Assembly: GCA_900095095.1 (NCBI GenBank)
Contig: FMBT01000119.1
Coordinates: 1 to 31,287 of the forward strand
DNA length: 31,287 nt
Reading direction: 5' to 3'
Origin: Fragilariopsis cylindrus CCMP1102
Lineage: Eukaryota > Bacillariophyta > Bacillariophyceae > Bacillariales > Bacillariaceae
The notes under the pieces were generated by a model that saw nothing but the letters and a program-made list of their open reading frames with translations, was not told the origin of the DNA and made no database searches. How positions within the stretch are numbered: position 1 is the first letter of the stretch; every line of letters starts with the position of its first letter. Below are positions 21,235 through 31,287 of the stretch, piece by piece. A program made the translations under genes and the position numbers.

Positions 21235-24200
21235 CTACTCGTGTGGGTTTACTTTTTCTAGAAGAAGAAGCAAATGCTTGACTTGCTCGTCACTGCATGT
21301 GCCACTTTCCCAGGAATCTACCGATGCAAAGAACGCGAGCATATATCTCTCTGTTGCTGAAAACTTCGGGATTTGTTTTGTTGCCTCTGGCAAAGGCCGG
21401 ATGAACTTCCTCGCTCTCATGGTCTGAATTATCTCCTTGGCGCGATCAATCACAGTGTGACTAACTCCAGCGTTCTTCGCACAAATAAGACCAGCCGACG
21501 AAGAAGCAACGCCATCTTCCAGCTTGAATAAGGGTGTTGCACTGTCATCGTCGCCATCTGGTAAATGAATTGCCATACGTCGAGCTCGAATCCCAGCATC
21601 TTGGTCCTTAATGACATTCATTGTGAACAGCTCTAAAAAATGAGTTGTGCATACTGATTTGCATTGAATTTTTGACAGTTGTTTCAATGCCGCTCCTAAT
21701 ATTGCAATTCCTGATGCCGGATTTGTACCTTTACCAAATTCATCGATAAGAACAAGAGATTTGGGAGTCGCCTTGAGAATTATAGAGGCCATTTCGGTGA
21801 GTTCTAGTTGGTAGCTACTCTGGGGTCTGCTGCATGTTTCAATGGTCGAAACACGTGCAAAAATTTGATCTGTTATGGAGATGATGGCTTGTGAACATGG
21901 AATAAAGGAGCCTATATGAGCCATGTAGACGAGCAGTCCTACTTGTCTTAGATAGCAACTCTTACCCGAATAGTTACTTCCAGTAACACACAAAATACGA
22001 TCCAAGTCATCAATTTGGACGTCATTTGTCACAAATTCTCTCTCGCAAATAATTTCTTGAAGTGGGTGACGCCCATCTTTGATATAAATCACTTGACGAC
22101 GCTTCTGCTGCTGCTGCTGCTGCTGTTGGGATTGGGATTGTACAGAGACAACATCATCGTCGTCAATCAAACGTGGTCGAGTGAATCCTAAGTCAGATGC
22201 ACAGTCTGCAAAAGATAATATACAATCTAAGCTTGATAAAGCTTTGAAGCATTCACGAAGTTCATTTTCCGTTTCGAGAATGTCCTCTTCCAACTCCGTC
22301 ACGATACTCCTTTCCGTATCTTTAATAAGACCATCTAAATCGCCAATTTCATCGTCCATGTTTCTCACTTCATCGCATTTGAAAAACACTTCACTGTCTT
22401 GCTGAAACTGATGAACAAAATCGTCTGGTAATTTAATTTGAGCATGAGAAATTAAATCTTTGTTCAACCCTACAAGATATCCAATCTGCGGCACGAAGAC
22501 GACCGACAAACCATCAAGTTGATTGTGTTTTTGGAAAAGATGATTGGCCAGCTCCGCCAAAGTGTCCTCGAGATATTCGTACTGCTCCTTCCACAAATCC
22601 AATTCTTCGTGAAAGCCATGACGAATGACCAGCGTTGCCTTTTTGTTTTCTATTGTTAGTTCTACGTCAACAATAGCAGTAATGCGTTCCCGTAAATCAA
22701 TCAAGTCTTCCACATTACACTGAGAATGCAATTCAGAGAAGTATTGGGAGCATAATTTTTTCGACGAATCGGGTTGTTGTGCATCCATGAACGACAGGAT
22801 ATCGTTTCGGAGAACGTTACTGATAGAGATTGCAGCCGATAAAGTCGTTGTCAAAATCAAGAAATCGTTCGGCTTGGTTGTGCATTTTTGGATTCGTAGT
22901 AAAATTTTATCAATTGGGCCAACATTTTTTAGTAGACTCAAGAGAACACCCACTGAAGTCTGCATTGTAGGATGTAGGAAGAATTCTGTAGCATCATGTC
23001 GCGTGCGGATGGCTTCCAAGTTTATCAACGGCTTTAGCATCCACTCTCGTAGTAATTGTCTTCCACCTCGACCTTTTTTGATGACAAGACACCGAAATGA
23101 AATCATAGCAAAAATACAGAAAGAAAACAGGGTAGGTTGTTAGCATAAGAGTGATAGTAGTACTTTGTAATAAAGCTCTGCAATCACAGTCTATCTGTTC
23201 TTACTTTTTGTCCGATCCAACAATGAATATAAACTAAAACCTTCCTTAGAATTGCCCTGACCTTTGGCGATTAGCGGATGGTGTTCAGTGGAAAAAATAT
23301 GTAACGCTGAAAAGGTCGATGGTGAAATAGTCATATAAGCTGATGTTTTGGCATTGATAATCTTATTGATGATGATATTGCTCCCTTCCTCTAATTGGAA
23401 GACTGTTGACTGAAGATACGAAAGAAGAGCCCCAAGGGCTTGGACAAGGACCTTGGAATCAAAGTCGATGACCTTAAAAAATAGAAAAGAACGATGGCAT
23501 TAAAAAGTGAGAGGAATAAATTGACAAAATTGACAGAACCAGTTCACCATGTGCACACAAGAGGTACAAGTACTTACAGCTGCCAAGTAGTGAAAGCTAG
23601 ATGGACGGAACATTGCTATTCCACCATTCGAAACAGAAGAATTTAGAGGAAAATTTCTACTTGAATCGTGGTGGTGTTGGTTTTGTCTCGCTTCTTGTTT
23701 CAGCATGGAAAGTACGTGTAATTTCTGTACAATGATCGTCTTGCATAAACGAACGTCAAACGTTCCTGATTTCAGAAGTCGATATGGAATAGAAGATGAT
23801 GAAAAGAGTGTGCTAGATTCTTCACCACCCGCTACATTAATACGAGCCGAAGAGACAGATTTATTTGTAGAAGGTCCTCTACTTTCGTCTACGTCACCCG
23901 TTACAACGTCGTCTTCTTCTCCCTCCTCCTCTTCTTCTTCATTGGCTGGAAGATGTGGAGGTGTACGTGTAACCATCTGCAAAAGCGGGGCATTATTGAC
24001 GATGCGATTCCTGGGATAGAAAAGAAGGAATGAAAAAAATTCAATCGAAGGTTAGAAACAAGCAGAGATCGAAATCAATCCACTTCACTTCACTGAACAC
24101 ACACACATATATACACGCGCAAATGCTTACCCCACCAACACCTAAACAAAATAAATTATGAAGAGAAAACAGAAGGGCATTAGAAGTCATTTGATTTGTC

Positions 24201-24776
24201 GTCGTACCAACTCTAAAGGTAAACACGATTGTTACTCCATACCATGTTGGGTCTTGTTACTTGCAAAAAGCGTTCTACCAAAGCTTCTGTCTCGTATCCA
24301 GTAGCAGTACAATTCTCGACCGTGATTTCATTTTTTTCTTCATTATAGCAACAAAATGCAATATTTGGTCCCTCTAAAACTACTGACATAGCGCAAAGAC
24401 TTGGTTCCAGTGGAGCAGCTGTAGCTGCTGCTCTTACTGATGATGATGATGATGATGATGATGATGTGCCTGCTGTTGCTCGAACTCGAACGCTTCCGTG
24501 ACGAATGACTGACTCCTCGTCTATTCCAAATACTCTTTCATTGCTTCTACGTCTACTACTTCTACTACTAGATGAGTTATCGTCGAATTGTTGGTCGTGG
24601 TGTTGGCTTCGTGGTGTCCCCGTGACAAATGGTTCATAGCCACTCCTTTCATCGTCGTGCGAGCCTAAGAAAACAGATGACGCATCTTTCCTCACATCAT
24701 CACGACCACCACTCCTTCCACTGCTGCACGTACTAGTGTTGCTATCAAAGTTCCTGTCAATCGAAGTTCTTTCCAT
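21235..24776 (-). CDS. MSH5: Meiotic MutS homolog MSH5
   Basis: MutS-family protein that, with MSH4, stabilises recombination intermediates in meiosis. Five exons: 24776-24243, 24141-24131 (11 nt), 24010-23578, 23472-23205, 23072-21235. Introns are all GT-AG with agreeing phases, and the total of 3084 nt is exactly 1028 codons with no frame break. The N-terminal 110 or so residues are low-complexity Ser/Arg/Asp. The core begins LCAMSVVLEGPNIAFCCYNE, then the SLYSLLDRTK|SRGGRQLLREW junction typical of MSH5, lever/clamp helices, a poly-Gln loop, and the ATPase: CVTGSNYSGKSCYLRQVG (Walker A) and LVLIDEFGKGTNPASG (Walker B). It lacks the mismatch-recognition domain I with its Phe-x-Glu motif, as expected for MSH4/5. 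MSH5 is favoured over MSH4 by the RTxxxxGRxLLxxW region and GTNPASG. At 1027 aa it is longer than animal MSH5 (about 830), owing to the disordered start and an acidic insert EEEEEEGEEDD. Confidence 0.88.
22106..22138. repeat. Coding (CTG/CAG)n tract, poly-Gln
   Basis: A CTG run on the plus strand encodes eight Gln between SQSQ and KRRQ in MSH5, in the loop just before the ATPase domain. Confidence 0.85.
24131..24141 (-). other. MSH5: 11-nt microexon of MSH5
   Basis: The sequence GTGTTGGTGGG is bounded by TGTTTAG on its 5' side and GTAAGC on its 3' side (minus strand). Upstream exon 1 ends in phase 0 at ...RPNM with donor GTATGG (24242). Downstream exon 3 starts G|AATCGC after TATCCCAG. Only inclusion of these 11 nt restores phase, giving RPNM-VLVG-NRIVNNAPLLQ, a plausible beta-strand of the MutS connector region. 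Confidence 0.78.
24437..24463. repeat. Coding (GAT/ATC)n tract, poly-Ser
   Basis: A GAT trinucleotide run on the plus strand encodes nine Ser in the disordered N-terminal part of MSH5. The same region has further Ser/Arg-rich low complexity. Confidence 0.8.
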
Positions 24777-25059
24777 TCTAAAATATTATATATCTTGATT
24801 TAAAATATGCCATGAGGTTGTGCGTAATTTAAAAAAAAAATTGATTTTGTCGGCCTCTTTCAAAGTCGCTCCTTATTACCGTATGATCCACACGCAAAGG
24901 CAGAATGCAGTGCAAAACGCGCAGAATTTGTACACATTCGCTCGAGATTTTGTGGTCATCATGAATGGCAAAACAACTACAGTACATAGAATTGAGTCAA
25001 ATGCAGATGATGGGACATGAATGAGTTATTGCACCCCCCCCCCCCCCTCTCTCTCTCTC

Positions 25060-25124
<65 letters not shown>

Positions 25125-26050
25125 CCATATGCATATGCATATGATTAAAGTGGTAGGCAGTGCAGCATGTAAATCAATCAATATAAACACTACTTACTCA
25201 GCAGAACCCACACTTACTCAATCAATCAATCAATCAAGCGAGTTGACCATGTTCTTAAAATATCTCTCAATGGTATCAGAATTATGTGGGGGGGAAAGGC
25301 AATAAATAGAATAAGGGTGTCCACCAAACATCATAGAGGTGTGTGTAGTACTTAATGTTTTTGTAAGACCAGTGGTAACTGGTAAGACATAATTCAGTAA
25401 GTTAACTGTGTGATTTTTATGTGGAAAAAAATCAACCCATTCTAAAACTTGACATCAATTCGACATCATAGCTTCTCCATGTATAAAAATGAGTTGTTGT
25501 TTGATTTTTAAACCTAGGACCTTCTATTCTTCTTGGAATAAATTGGCTAGACAAACACATACAAATTAAAGAATACACCAAAATGGTAGATAAGTTTATA
25601 CAAATAAATAGAAACAGTGTGTTGTGCATGATCTCTTGAAGAAGGTATACAATTAAGGTTTCTTTTTTGTACTAAAGAACAATGCCTCTTACTGCATAAT
25701 ATAAAATACTGAAAATTAAGGTTAGGAAAGTATATAACTCATCACATCATTCAATTCCAAAAACAGCTAGTTGCATTCTTCCATATATATTGCACTACAT
25801 CACGTTGAACACACAAAAGCACCTCCTCTACTAACTTAATGTCGAATAAATTTAGTACAATATTGTTAGAGAAGGTGAACACATTTTCCTATAGTTTCAT
25901 AGTAGACTATAATTAGTAATATTATATTATGGCTTACAACAATACAATTTAACTTTGTTTTCCGTAAACTTTTGTAGGGTGTTTGTGTAGGCCACTCCGA
26001 ATTTAAAGCTTTCGCATCACGTAATAAAATGAATTAATGACTTGAGAAGA
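24777..26050. other. Intergenic spacer with microsatellites
   Basis: No gene recognised on either strand in 1274 bp. It contains the CA/C/TC repeat cluster at 25034-25125 and a (CAAT)n tract at about 25217-25236. The rest is AT-rich. It lies upstream of MSH5 and downstream of PRPF4. Confidence 0.6.
25034..25125. repeat. C-run, (TC)n and (CA)n compound microsatellite
   Basis: A run of about 14 C is followed by (TC)n and then interrupted (CA)n/(CATA)n up to about 25125. ATATGCATATGCATATG, which can fold on itself, follows. Confidence 0.92.
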
Positions 26051-27832
26051 TTATCTCCAGAGTTTCAATGTTTTGTCAAAACCACACGTGACAACACTGT
26101 CTTTCAAAATGCTCGCTCCCATCACCTTCCCTTCATGCCCCCTTAGTGTGGCCAGCATCTTCCAATCACGACTCGACCAGACTTTAGCAGTTCCATCAAA
26201 AGAACTAGATACCAGATATTCACCTGCACTTACTCCATCGTGACTATGTGTCTGCTGCTCAAATCGAAGTTGCGTCACCAGCTTTGAGTGGGCAGGTACT
26301 GATGCAAATTGTTTGCGTTTCCGTAAATCCCACACTTTGATGAATCCGTCGTCGCCAGCAGTCGCCAGTTGAAATCCATTGGAACTAAATTCTGTGCATA
26401 AGACACGTTTAGCATGACCCTGTAGTGAAAAGAGCAAAGGAAATGCAGTGGATATAAGGACGCATTCTTTTCTTTTATCCTGACCAAAAACATTTCAAGA
26501 TTAATTAGTGTGGGAGATAATCACTTACCATAAATGATGGACAGATTTACCGGTGCGAAGATCCCATAAATGAACAACCTAGAAATTATGAACGTAAAAA
26601 TGAGATTATCAGTAACAAAATGGACATCAAAAGAACAATCTACCACCAATGATATTAACTTACTCCTCCATAGTCAGTCGTGGAACATAACGATCCATCG
26701 GGATGGAAGCCCACACCATATACCTCTTTATAATGTCCGTCTTGTAGAAGAATTCACCACCAGTTTCAACGTCCCAAAGTCTCCAAGTGTGGTCATGGCT
26801 AGTGGTTACAACATGATTTCCTTCAGGATGAAACGCAACCTTACAAAGACGCGATGCATGTCCCTTCAGATGAGCTACTTCTTCTATTTGAATGGATGGT
26901 ATCGAATTTCCGTTGGGTTCTGATTCTTCCTCCATGGTTTCTTGTTCTTGCACTTCCTGGTGAACCTTCCACAATTTTGCAGTCAAATCGATCGAGGCGG
27001 TCGCTAACATGTCACTACCACCAACTGCATCTCCTCTCTGGCACGGTCGTAGAGCAATGCCCATGATGCGATCTTCGTGAGCCAATCCCTTTTCTGAAAC
27101 AAGATTAAGCGAGCTATCCCATAGTTTAACCGTTCCGTTCCAGCTTCCTGTTGCAACCATAGACGACGACGTTGCGATACAGGAAAGAGGTCGACTATCT
27201 CCGTACTGAGATCCTTCCAGTCCCAATCTTTTTATTGTCTTGTACATTTTTAGGCATTCTTCATCAATACGACTCACCTCAATAAAATCAGTATCTTGAT
27301 GGTTGCTATCCTTTTGCTGTTGTTGATTGTCCTTTAGATTGTTGAGTGAAGTCAAACGGGTTCGTTTTCGTTGCCACTGAACACGATAGTTGCGTTCTTT
27401 GTCCAATCGCACTCGTGCTCGCTCTAAAGAATACCGAGTAAAATTTTCTCGTGCTCTAATGAGTTCAGAAGATGCCCTGCTATATTTCGTTATTTCTTCT
27501 TCTTCGTCGTCATCGTCAACAATTGCCTGTCCTTCGTTTCCCTCCTGTTTGACGTGCTCCTCAGTAATATCACGTCTAGCCAATTCCATTCGCAATCGGT
27601 CCCTTACATTAGCTAGATTCTCTCCAAACAATCGAACAGGAAGGCTCATGCTCCGTAGCGCTTGACGTACATCATTGGGTAATGTTGGGACGTCGATAGA
27701 AAATGCACGCTGCTTGGCTTCAATCTCCAACATGAGCAGCTGATTTTTCTCTTGTGCGTTTTTCGACGCGGATGTCAGTTCAAGTACTTCGACTTGATCA
27801 GCCACATTGGAATTTCCCATTGACGACGCCAT
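26051..27832 (-). CDS. PRPF4: Pre-mRNA processing factor 4 (PRPF4/Prp4), U4/U6 snRNP WD40 protein
   Basis: U4/U6 snRNP component needed for tri-snRNP assembly and splicing, acting in the nucleus. Exons: 27832-26664, 26578-26529 (50 nt), 26419-26051. About 530 aa, close to the usual size (human 522). The N-terminal coiled region is followed by the SFM/Prp4 motif LPNDVRQALRSMSLPVRLFGENLANVRDRL (two segments, residues about 53-82), then a helical Arg-rich linker and seven WD repeats, for example MVATGSWNGTVKLWD, LATASIDLTAKLWK, VVTTSHDHTWRLWD, VVHLWDLRTGKSV, LATAGDDGFIKVWDL, LVSSSFDGTAKVW and CGFDKTLKLW. Two frame breaks: 26745-26755 (GGEFF|LQDGHYKEVYGVGFHPDG; one base missing) and the exon 2/3 junction, where exon 2 ends in phase 2 but exon 3 starts GGTCAT. 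One more G at 26418-26420 gives HLW|GHAKRV. Both are probably data errors. Confidence 0.88.
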
Positions 27833-28430
27833 GATAAGAGAGTGGTTCTATTCGTGTTGTCTTCTGAATAAAGAAAAAGGTAACTACCCTCTTACAAGAA
27901 GTGCTGATGTCGATACTGGTATGTTTGTTTGTGATCTCTTGTTATTGTTGTAGATACAAAGATGGATTAGATTGAAGATCGATGGATGATGAGGTTAGTA
28001 CTTACTTAGTCTCAAATATTGAATGTGTCACGGGAAAATTGCACTACTGCTCTTTTCTTTCGGAATATAAGTTGAAAACATCTAAAGATCTAGAATTGCA
28101 GGTGTTCTTTATTCTTTATTCGATAGCAGTACTCACACTGCAAGTATAAGCCTCCTATCTAGATACAGTCCAATTAGGGTATTTTCCTTCTTCCTGTCTA
28201 CTTTTCTATTATTATCTATCAGTTATTGTAGGCGTGTCTCAAATAATAGTCAATGTGTAAACTACCATTCTGGATATTATATTCTATTCATATATATATA
28301 TATATACATATTTATATATATGCGTGTGCTCTTAGTATACTAGTCAGCCTATGATAAGCATGTTCAGCGGCGACTCAACAAATTCAGTTCTTTTTTGTCG
28401 ATGCACCAAAAAACTTGTCTAAAGAAATTA
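27833..28430. other. Intergenic spacer
   Basis: 598 bp between the PRPF4 5' end and the 3' end of the glycosyltransferase gene, which follow one another on the minus strand. It contains a (TA)n-rich patch at about 28290-28323. No coding sequence recognised. It presumably includes the PRPF4 promoter and the upstream gene's 3' UTR. Confidence 0.6.
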
Positions 28431-29941
28431 TCAAGAAGGAACTCTACCTAGCAAGAACTTAGCTCTATCAAGACCGACTTGGTCTACAAATCGGGGTAGC
28501 CATCGGTAAATTTCTTCCTGACAACAAGTAGTAGAATCACTAACCTCAGCCAATTCTTTCCATTGGTCGAAAACCCTGCGTTTGTCACCCTTAGATTGGA
28601 ATCTTTTCCACCCTCCAGCATAATGCATAAGATAAAAAGGAGACTGCTTGAAGACTGGGACAGGTCTTATACATTCGTCTCTGAATGGACGATGTATGTT
28701 ACTAGGTTCCATTGATAAGGTTGTGTTAGAAATATTACCAATATTCATAAAAACCTTACCAAACCTATTCTTCGAAAAGTCTTCTTTTTTTGCGTGTTGT
28801 TGAAATTTTAGAGTACCAAGAGAATCGTAGTCAAAATTTGCTTTTGCGAATTCTTTAATTTCGATGGAATTGGGACAGGTAAAATTTTCAAGTGCTCCGA
28901 AAGAAACTCTGGGCAGAGTATGACACGATTTCAATGGTTGTTGTATGCTGTAAAATGAATTGATTATATCAATAACTGTTGAATTTGAATCTCTTTGTGG
29001 TAGGTTTATTCTCAACCCATATGTTTCATTCAGTTGTAGTCTGTTCTCGTTTGTCGCATTTGTAGTTGCTGCTGCTAAATCGTTTTGATCGCTTTGTTCG
29101 TCCGCAGTTATGTGATTTATTGCCACGAATTCATCTGTGTCTCCCAAAGTCACCCAACGAACCTTTTTTTGTTCCATAAAATTTGTACATACTGTAACAT
29201 AATCATAGTTGACTGAGCGTTAGTGGTAGTTATGATTCTTTTTTTCCGTCGAATAATAACAATAATAATAACAGTTAAGCATCAACGACGTATAATGAAA
29301 TACAGGCGTATCAATCAGATAATCCACGTATCATATCATCGTATTTTATATCATACGTACCGTTATCATAGCCTTCTGTTTGTGCAACAACGAGAATGGG
29401 CCAAATATTGAATCTCATGATCGATTGTACTACTATTATTCGATTGTGTTGTATTTACTGTATGTTTTCGATTTCGGTACCGATTTAAAGTTCCTTCTTC
29501 ATTGAATTCACCATGAATATTTTCAAATATAGAAACATTGACCATCCAAGATTTTAGATCTGTATTTGATATTCTCCATTTTCGTAGCACAGTGTTCGGA
29601 TCTTCGAGATTACCTTCATCAGATACTACTAGTAAATATCTCAATGGTAAAACAGTGTAATGATAAGGAATCCATTCCGTTAATAGATCATTGTCACCTT
29701 TAACAATTAGACATGCTCCAAAGCTTTCACCGGGACGAACTGAAGACAGAATGGGATTCTGTGCATTCGTATTGTTTATACACACTTGACAATATTCTCT
29801 TGTGAAATTCCAAAAGTGGTAAGCCTTCCCAAACGTTAAGAGTGATAGGATTGTTAGCAACGCAATTGTTTGGAATCGTATCTTCCTTTGTCTTTTAGTA
29901 TTAGTAACTCCAGCAGGGAGCAGGAGAAGGGTCGACGTCAT
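28431..29941 (-). CDS. GT92/DUF23-like glycosyltransferase, type II membrane protein
   Basis: Probable Golgi glycosyltransferase. Exon 1 runs 29941 to about 29357; exon 2 runs 29191-28431. The N-terminus has a short cytosolic basic stretch (TNTKRQRKIR) and one membrane segment (FQTIALLTILSLLTF), then a lumenal domain starting FGACLIVKGDNDLLTEWIPY, H-Y-TVLPLRYLLVVSDEGNLEDP, the typical GT92-like start. The second exon has KKVRWVTLGDTDEFVAINH, where DTDE is the metal-binding D-x-D-like motif, and the C-terminal FYLMHYAGGWKRFQSKGD. Several N-x-S/T sites fit a lumenal location. The frame must shift once at 29383-29392 so that HSR leads to LHKQKAMIT, the expected H-(R/K)-Q motif. Exon phases then agree if the second of two overlapping donors (GTATGA at 29356) is used. 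Acceptor and substrate are unknown. Confidence 0.72.
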
Positions 29942-30460
29942 GAAACGAAGAAGGCATTCGTGATCGTGAGATTACGTGTGGCAGTCGAGTTATGGTATTT
30001 TACTCAATACTAGTACGAGTAGAGTATCTAAATATTTCGTCGCAGCTGATAATCAACTATCAATCAGTACAATAATCATTACAAGATCATGATTTATTTT
30101 CATTATCAATTTATTTGTCAACGTTATGCTTTTTTAAATACATGCTTCATTAATTTTTCATTTTTGTCGATTTTAAATTTTAAAATTGACGTGCTTTTTA
30201 ACGCGCGCGAGTGTTCTTCACGCAAAAGCGCCACCCCCAACAAGCACAACAGACTGAACATGCACTGCCACAACTATATCTTAAAAATTATAAATCAGCA
30301 ATTTCAGAGCTAAAAATTAGTAGATACACTCTCTATGATAGATAATGGCTGCAATAAATATGAATTTCCAAATTATTCCTTGACCATACGTTTTTGTTGT
30401 TGTTTCAATTAGGGATTTACTAAATTTGTAGATTTTACCTATCAGTTTTCAGGAGAATGA
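29942..30460. other. Intergenic spacer, promoter side of the glycosyltransferase gene
   Basis: 519 bp, AT-rich, no gene recognised. It contains one GC-rich patch (TTAACGCGCGCGAGTG, about 30199-30214, then AAAAGCGCC at about 30224-30232). Confidence 0.55.
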
Positions 30461-31287
30461 TCATATTTTATCTTCCATTATATCCTGTCTAATCGATGCC
30501 ATCATATCATTCATATATTGGATATTGTGCTGGGCTGCCAAGGTCACAGCCAATGCCTCATTTGCCTTGAATAAATGCCAAAGATAGGCACGATCGTAAT
30601 GCTGACACGTCGAGCAGTTGCACGAATTGTCAAGCTTCATCCCGTATGATTTTGAATGCTTTCCAGATTTTATTTTGATAGATCCATCTTTCGTAAGAAT
30701 CGTACCATGACGGGCAACACGAGTTGGATAGCATGAATCTAATGTGTCAATTCCTCGTGATACAGCATGTCGTATGCTTTCTTCATCCGCAATACCCAAT
30801 AGATGTCGAGGTTTACTCTTTCGTTCTGATACTGAATCATCGTCAAATAAGGGCATCATCCAATTCAACAATTCTTTGAGTTCTTGCTTACCATTCCCTA
30901 GACTTCCTCCAATTGCAAATCCATCAAATGGTAAGCTTGTCAGGAATTCAACTGATTTGGTACGTAACTCTTTATCGATTCCGCCATGGACAACACAAAA
31001 CATAGCTTGTTTTTGTACGTCCTCCAAGTGTCTACGAAGAGACCGTGCCTCCCATCGATGTGATCGATCTACTGATTCAACCAAAACCTGTCGATCAATA
31101 TGATAGGGTGGAAGCTCATCCAAAGGAATGATTATGTCTGCACCAATTTTTTTTTGTGCTTCAACAGTCGATTCGGGTGTAAGTAGAAATTTAGAACCAT
31201 CACGGTAACTTCTAAAGACAACACCCTCTTCATCCACTTTCACTGCATCGTTCCCTAATTGGTTACGGTATTTACTGTTACCAGATT
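30461..31287 (-). CDS. tgt: Queuine tRNA-ribosyltransferase (TGT) family protein, 5' partial
   Basis: Catalyses base exchange of guanine 34 for queuine (or preQ1 in bacteria) in GUN-anticodon tRNAs. The frame is open to the right edge (Y-R-N-Q-L-G-N-D-A-V-K-V-D-E-E-G upstream of the first internal candidate start), so the N-terminal part lies outside. Seen in order: GVVFRSYRDGSKFLLTPEST; GADIIIPLDELPPY; RSHRWEARSLRRH; FCVVHGGID; FAIGGSLGNGK; LLGIADEESIRHAVSRGIDT; LDSCYPTRVARHGTILTKDG, holding the nucleophilic Asp; and the zinc site CNCSTC with the distant His in LAAQHN. The loop GGSLGNGK differs from the usual GGLxxGE, so this could be a divergent or organelle paralogue. Stop TAA at 30463-30461. 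Confidence 0.88.
   Translation of the reverse strand, partial: SGNSKYRNQLGNDAVKVDEEGVVFRSYRDGSKFLLTPESTVEAQKKIGADIIIPLDELPPYHIDRQVLVESVDRSHRWEARSLRRHLEDVQKQAMFCVVHGGIDKELRTKSVEFLTSLPFDGFAIGGSLGNGKQELKELLNWMMPLFDDDSVSERKSKPRHLLGIADEESIRHAVSRGIDTLDSCYPTRVARHGTILTKDGSIKIKSGKHSKSYGMKLDNSCNCSTCQHYDRAYLWHLFKANEALAVTLAAQHNIQYMNDMMASIRQDIMEDKI

Noticed and set aside
25034..25125. CRISPR-like or telomeric repeat
   Set aside because: The tract is a compound dinucleotide/mononucleotide microsatellite without spacers or a telomere unit.
24820..25305. Two small plus-strand frames in the MSH5-PRPF4 spacer
   Set aside because: The second is pure microsatellite translation (His/Thr), and the first has no recognisable features. 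No splice or family support.

Overview
The window is nuclear DNA from a photosynthetic stramenopile, most likely a diatom. It is AT-rich. Genes are close together on both strands and carry short GT-AG introns of about 75-390 nt. One gene (5948-8235) has an ER-type signal peptide followed by an ASAF-like Phe site, the bipartite targeting signal of secondary red plastids. Another (11271-12731) resembles the diatom-expanded DUF6824 family. Trinucleotide microsatellites run through both spacers and coding exons.

Layout from left to right: a 5'-truncated Ldh2-family malate/lactate-type dehydrogenase (+, 70-1007); a repeat-rich three-exon gene of unknown function (-, 1861-4714); a microsatellite-rich spacer; a plastid-targeted PAP/fibrillin protein with three N-terminal acidic repeats (+, 5948-8235); an ACC-synthase-like PLP aminotransferase with a membrane anchor (-, 8424-10338); a 197-bp MITE (10614-10810); a protein with two DUF6824-like domains (-, 11271-12731); a 1740-bp element with about 70-bp terminal inverted repeats enclosing a decayed gene (12961-14700); an aldo/keto reductase (-, 15097-16965); a type IIA DNA topoisomerase (+, about 17388-21162); a five-exon MSH5 with an 11-nt microexon (-, 21235-24776); a spacer with CA/C/TC repeats; the spliceosomal protein PRPF4 (-, 26051-27832); a GT92-like glycosyltransferase (-, 28431-29941); and a 5'-truncated queuine tRNA-ribosyltransferase (-, 30461-31287).

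The genes do not form one pathway. They read as an ordinary eukaryotic neighbourhood: plastid lipid-body or thylakoid function, DNA topology and meiosis, splicing, tRNA modification, glycosylation. TOP2 and MSH5 are tail to tail with 72 bp between stops.

The most notable window-wide signal is about ten places where a conserved protein changes reading frame inside an otherwise intact gene. Nearly all are explained by one absent base, often at a homopolymer or short repeat. MSH5 is intact over 3084 coding nt. I think uncorrected sequencing deletions are the likeliest cause, so these genes are annotated as CDS with frame breaks and not as pseudogenes. I found no CRISPR array, no rRNA or tRNA, and no convincing previously undescribed multi-gene system. 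The most original items are the MSH5 microexon, the duplicated exon-intron unit in the unknown gene, the three-repeat PAP protein, and the Stowaway-like elements with a captured gene.
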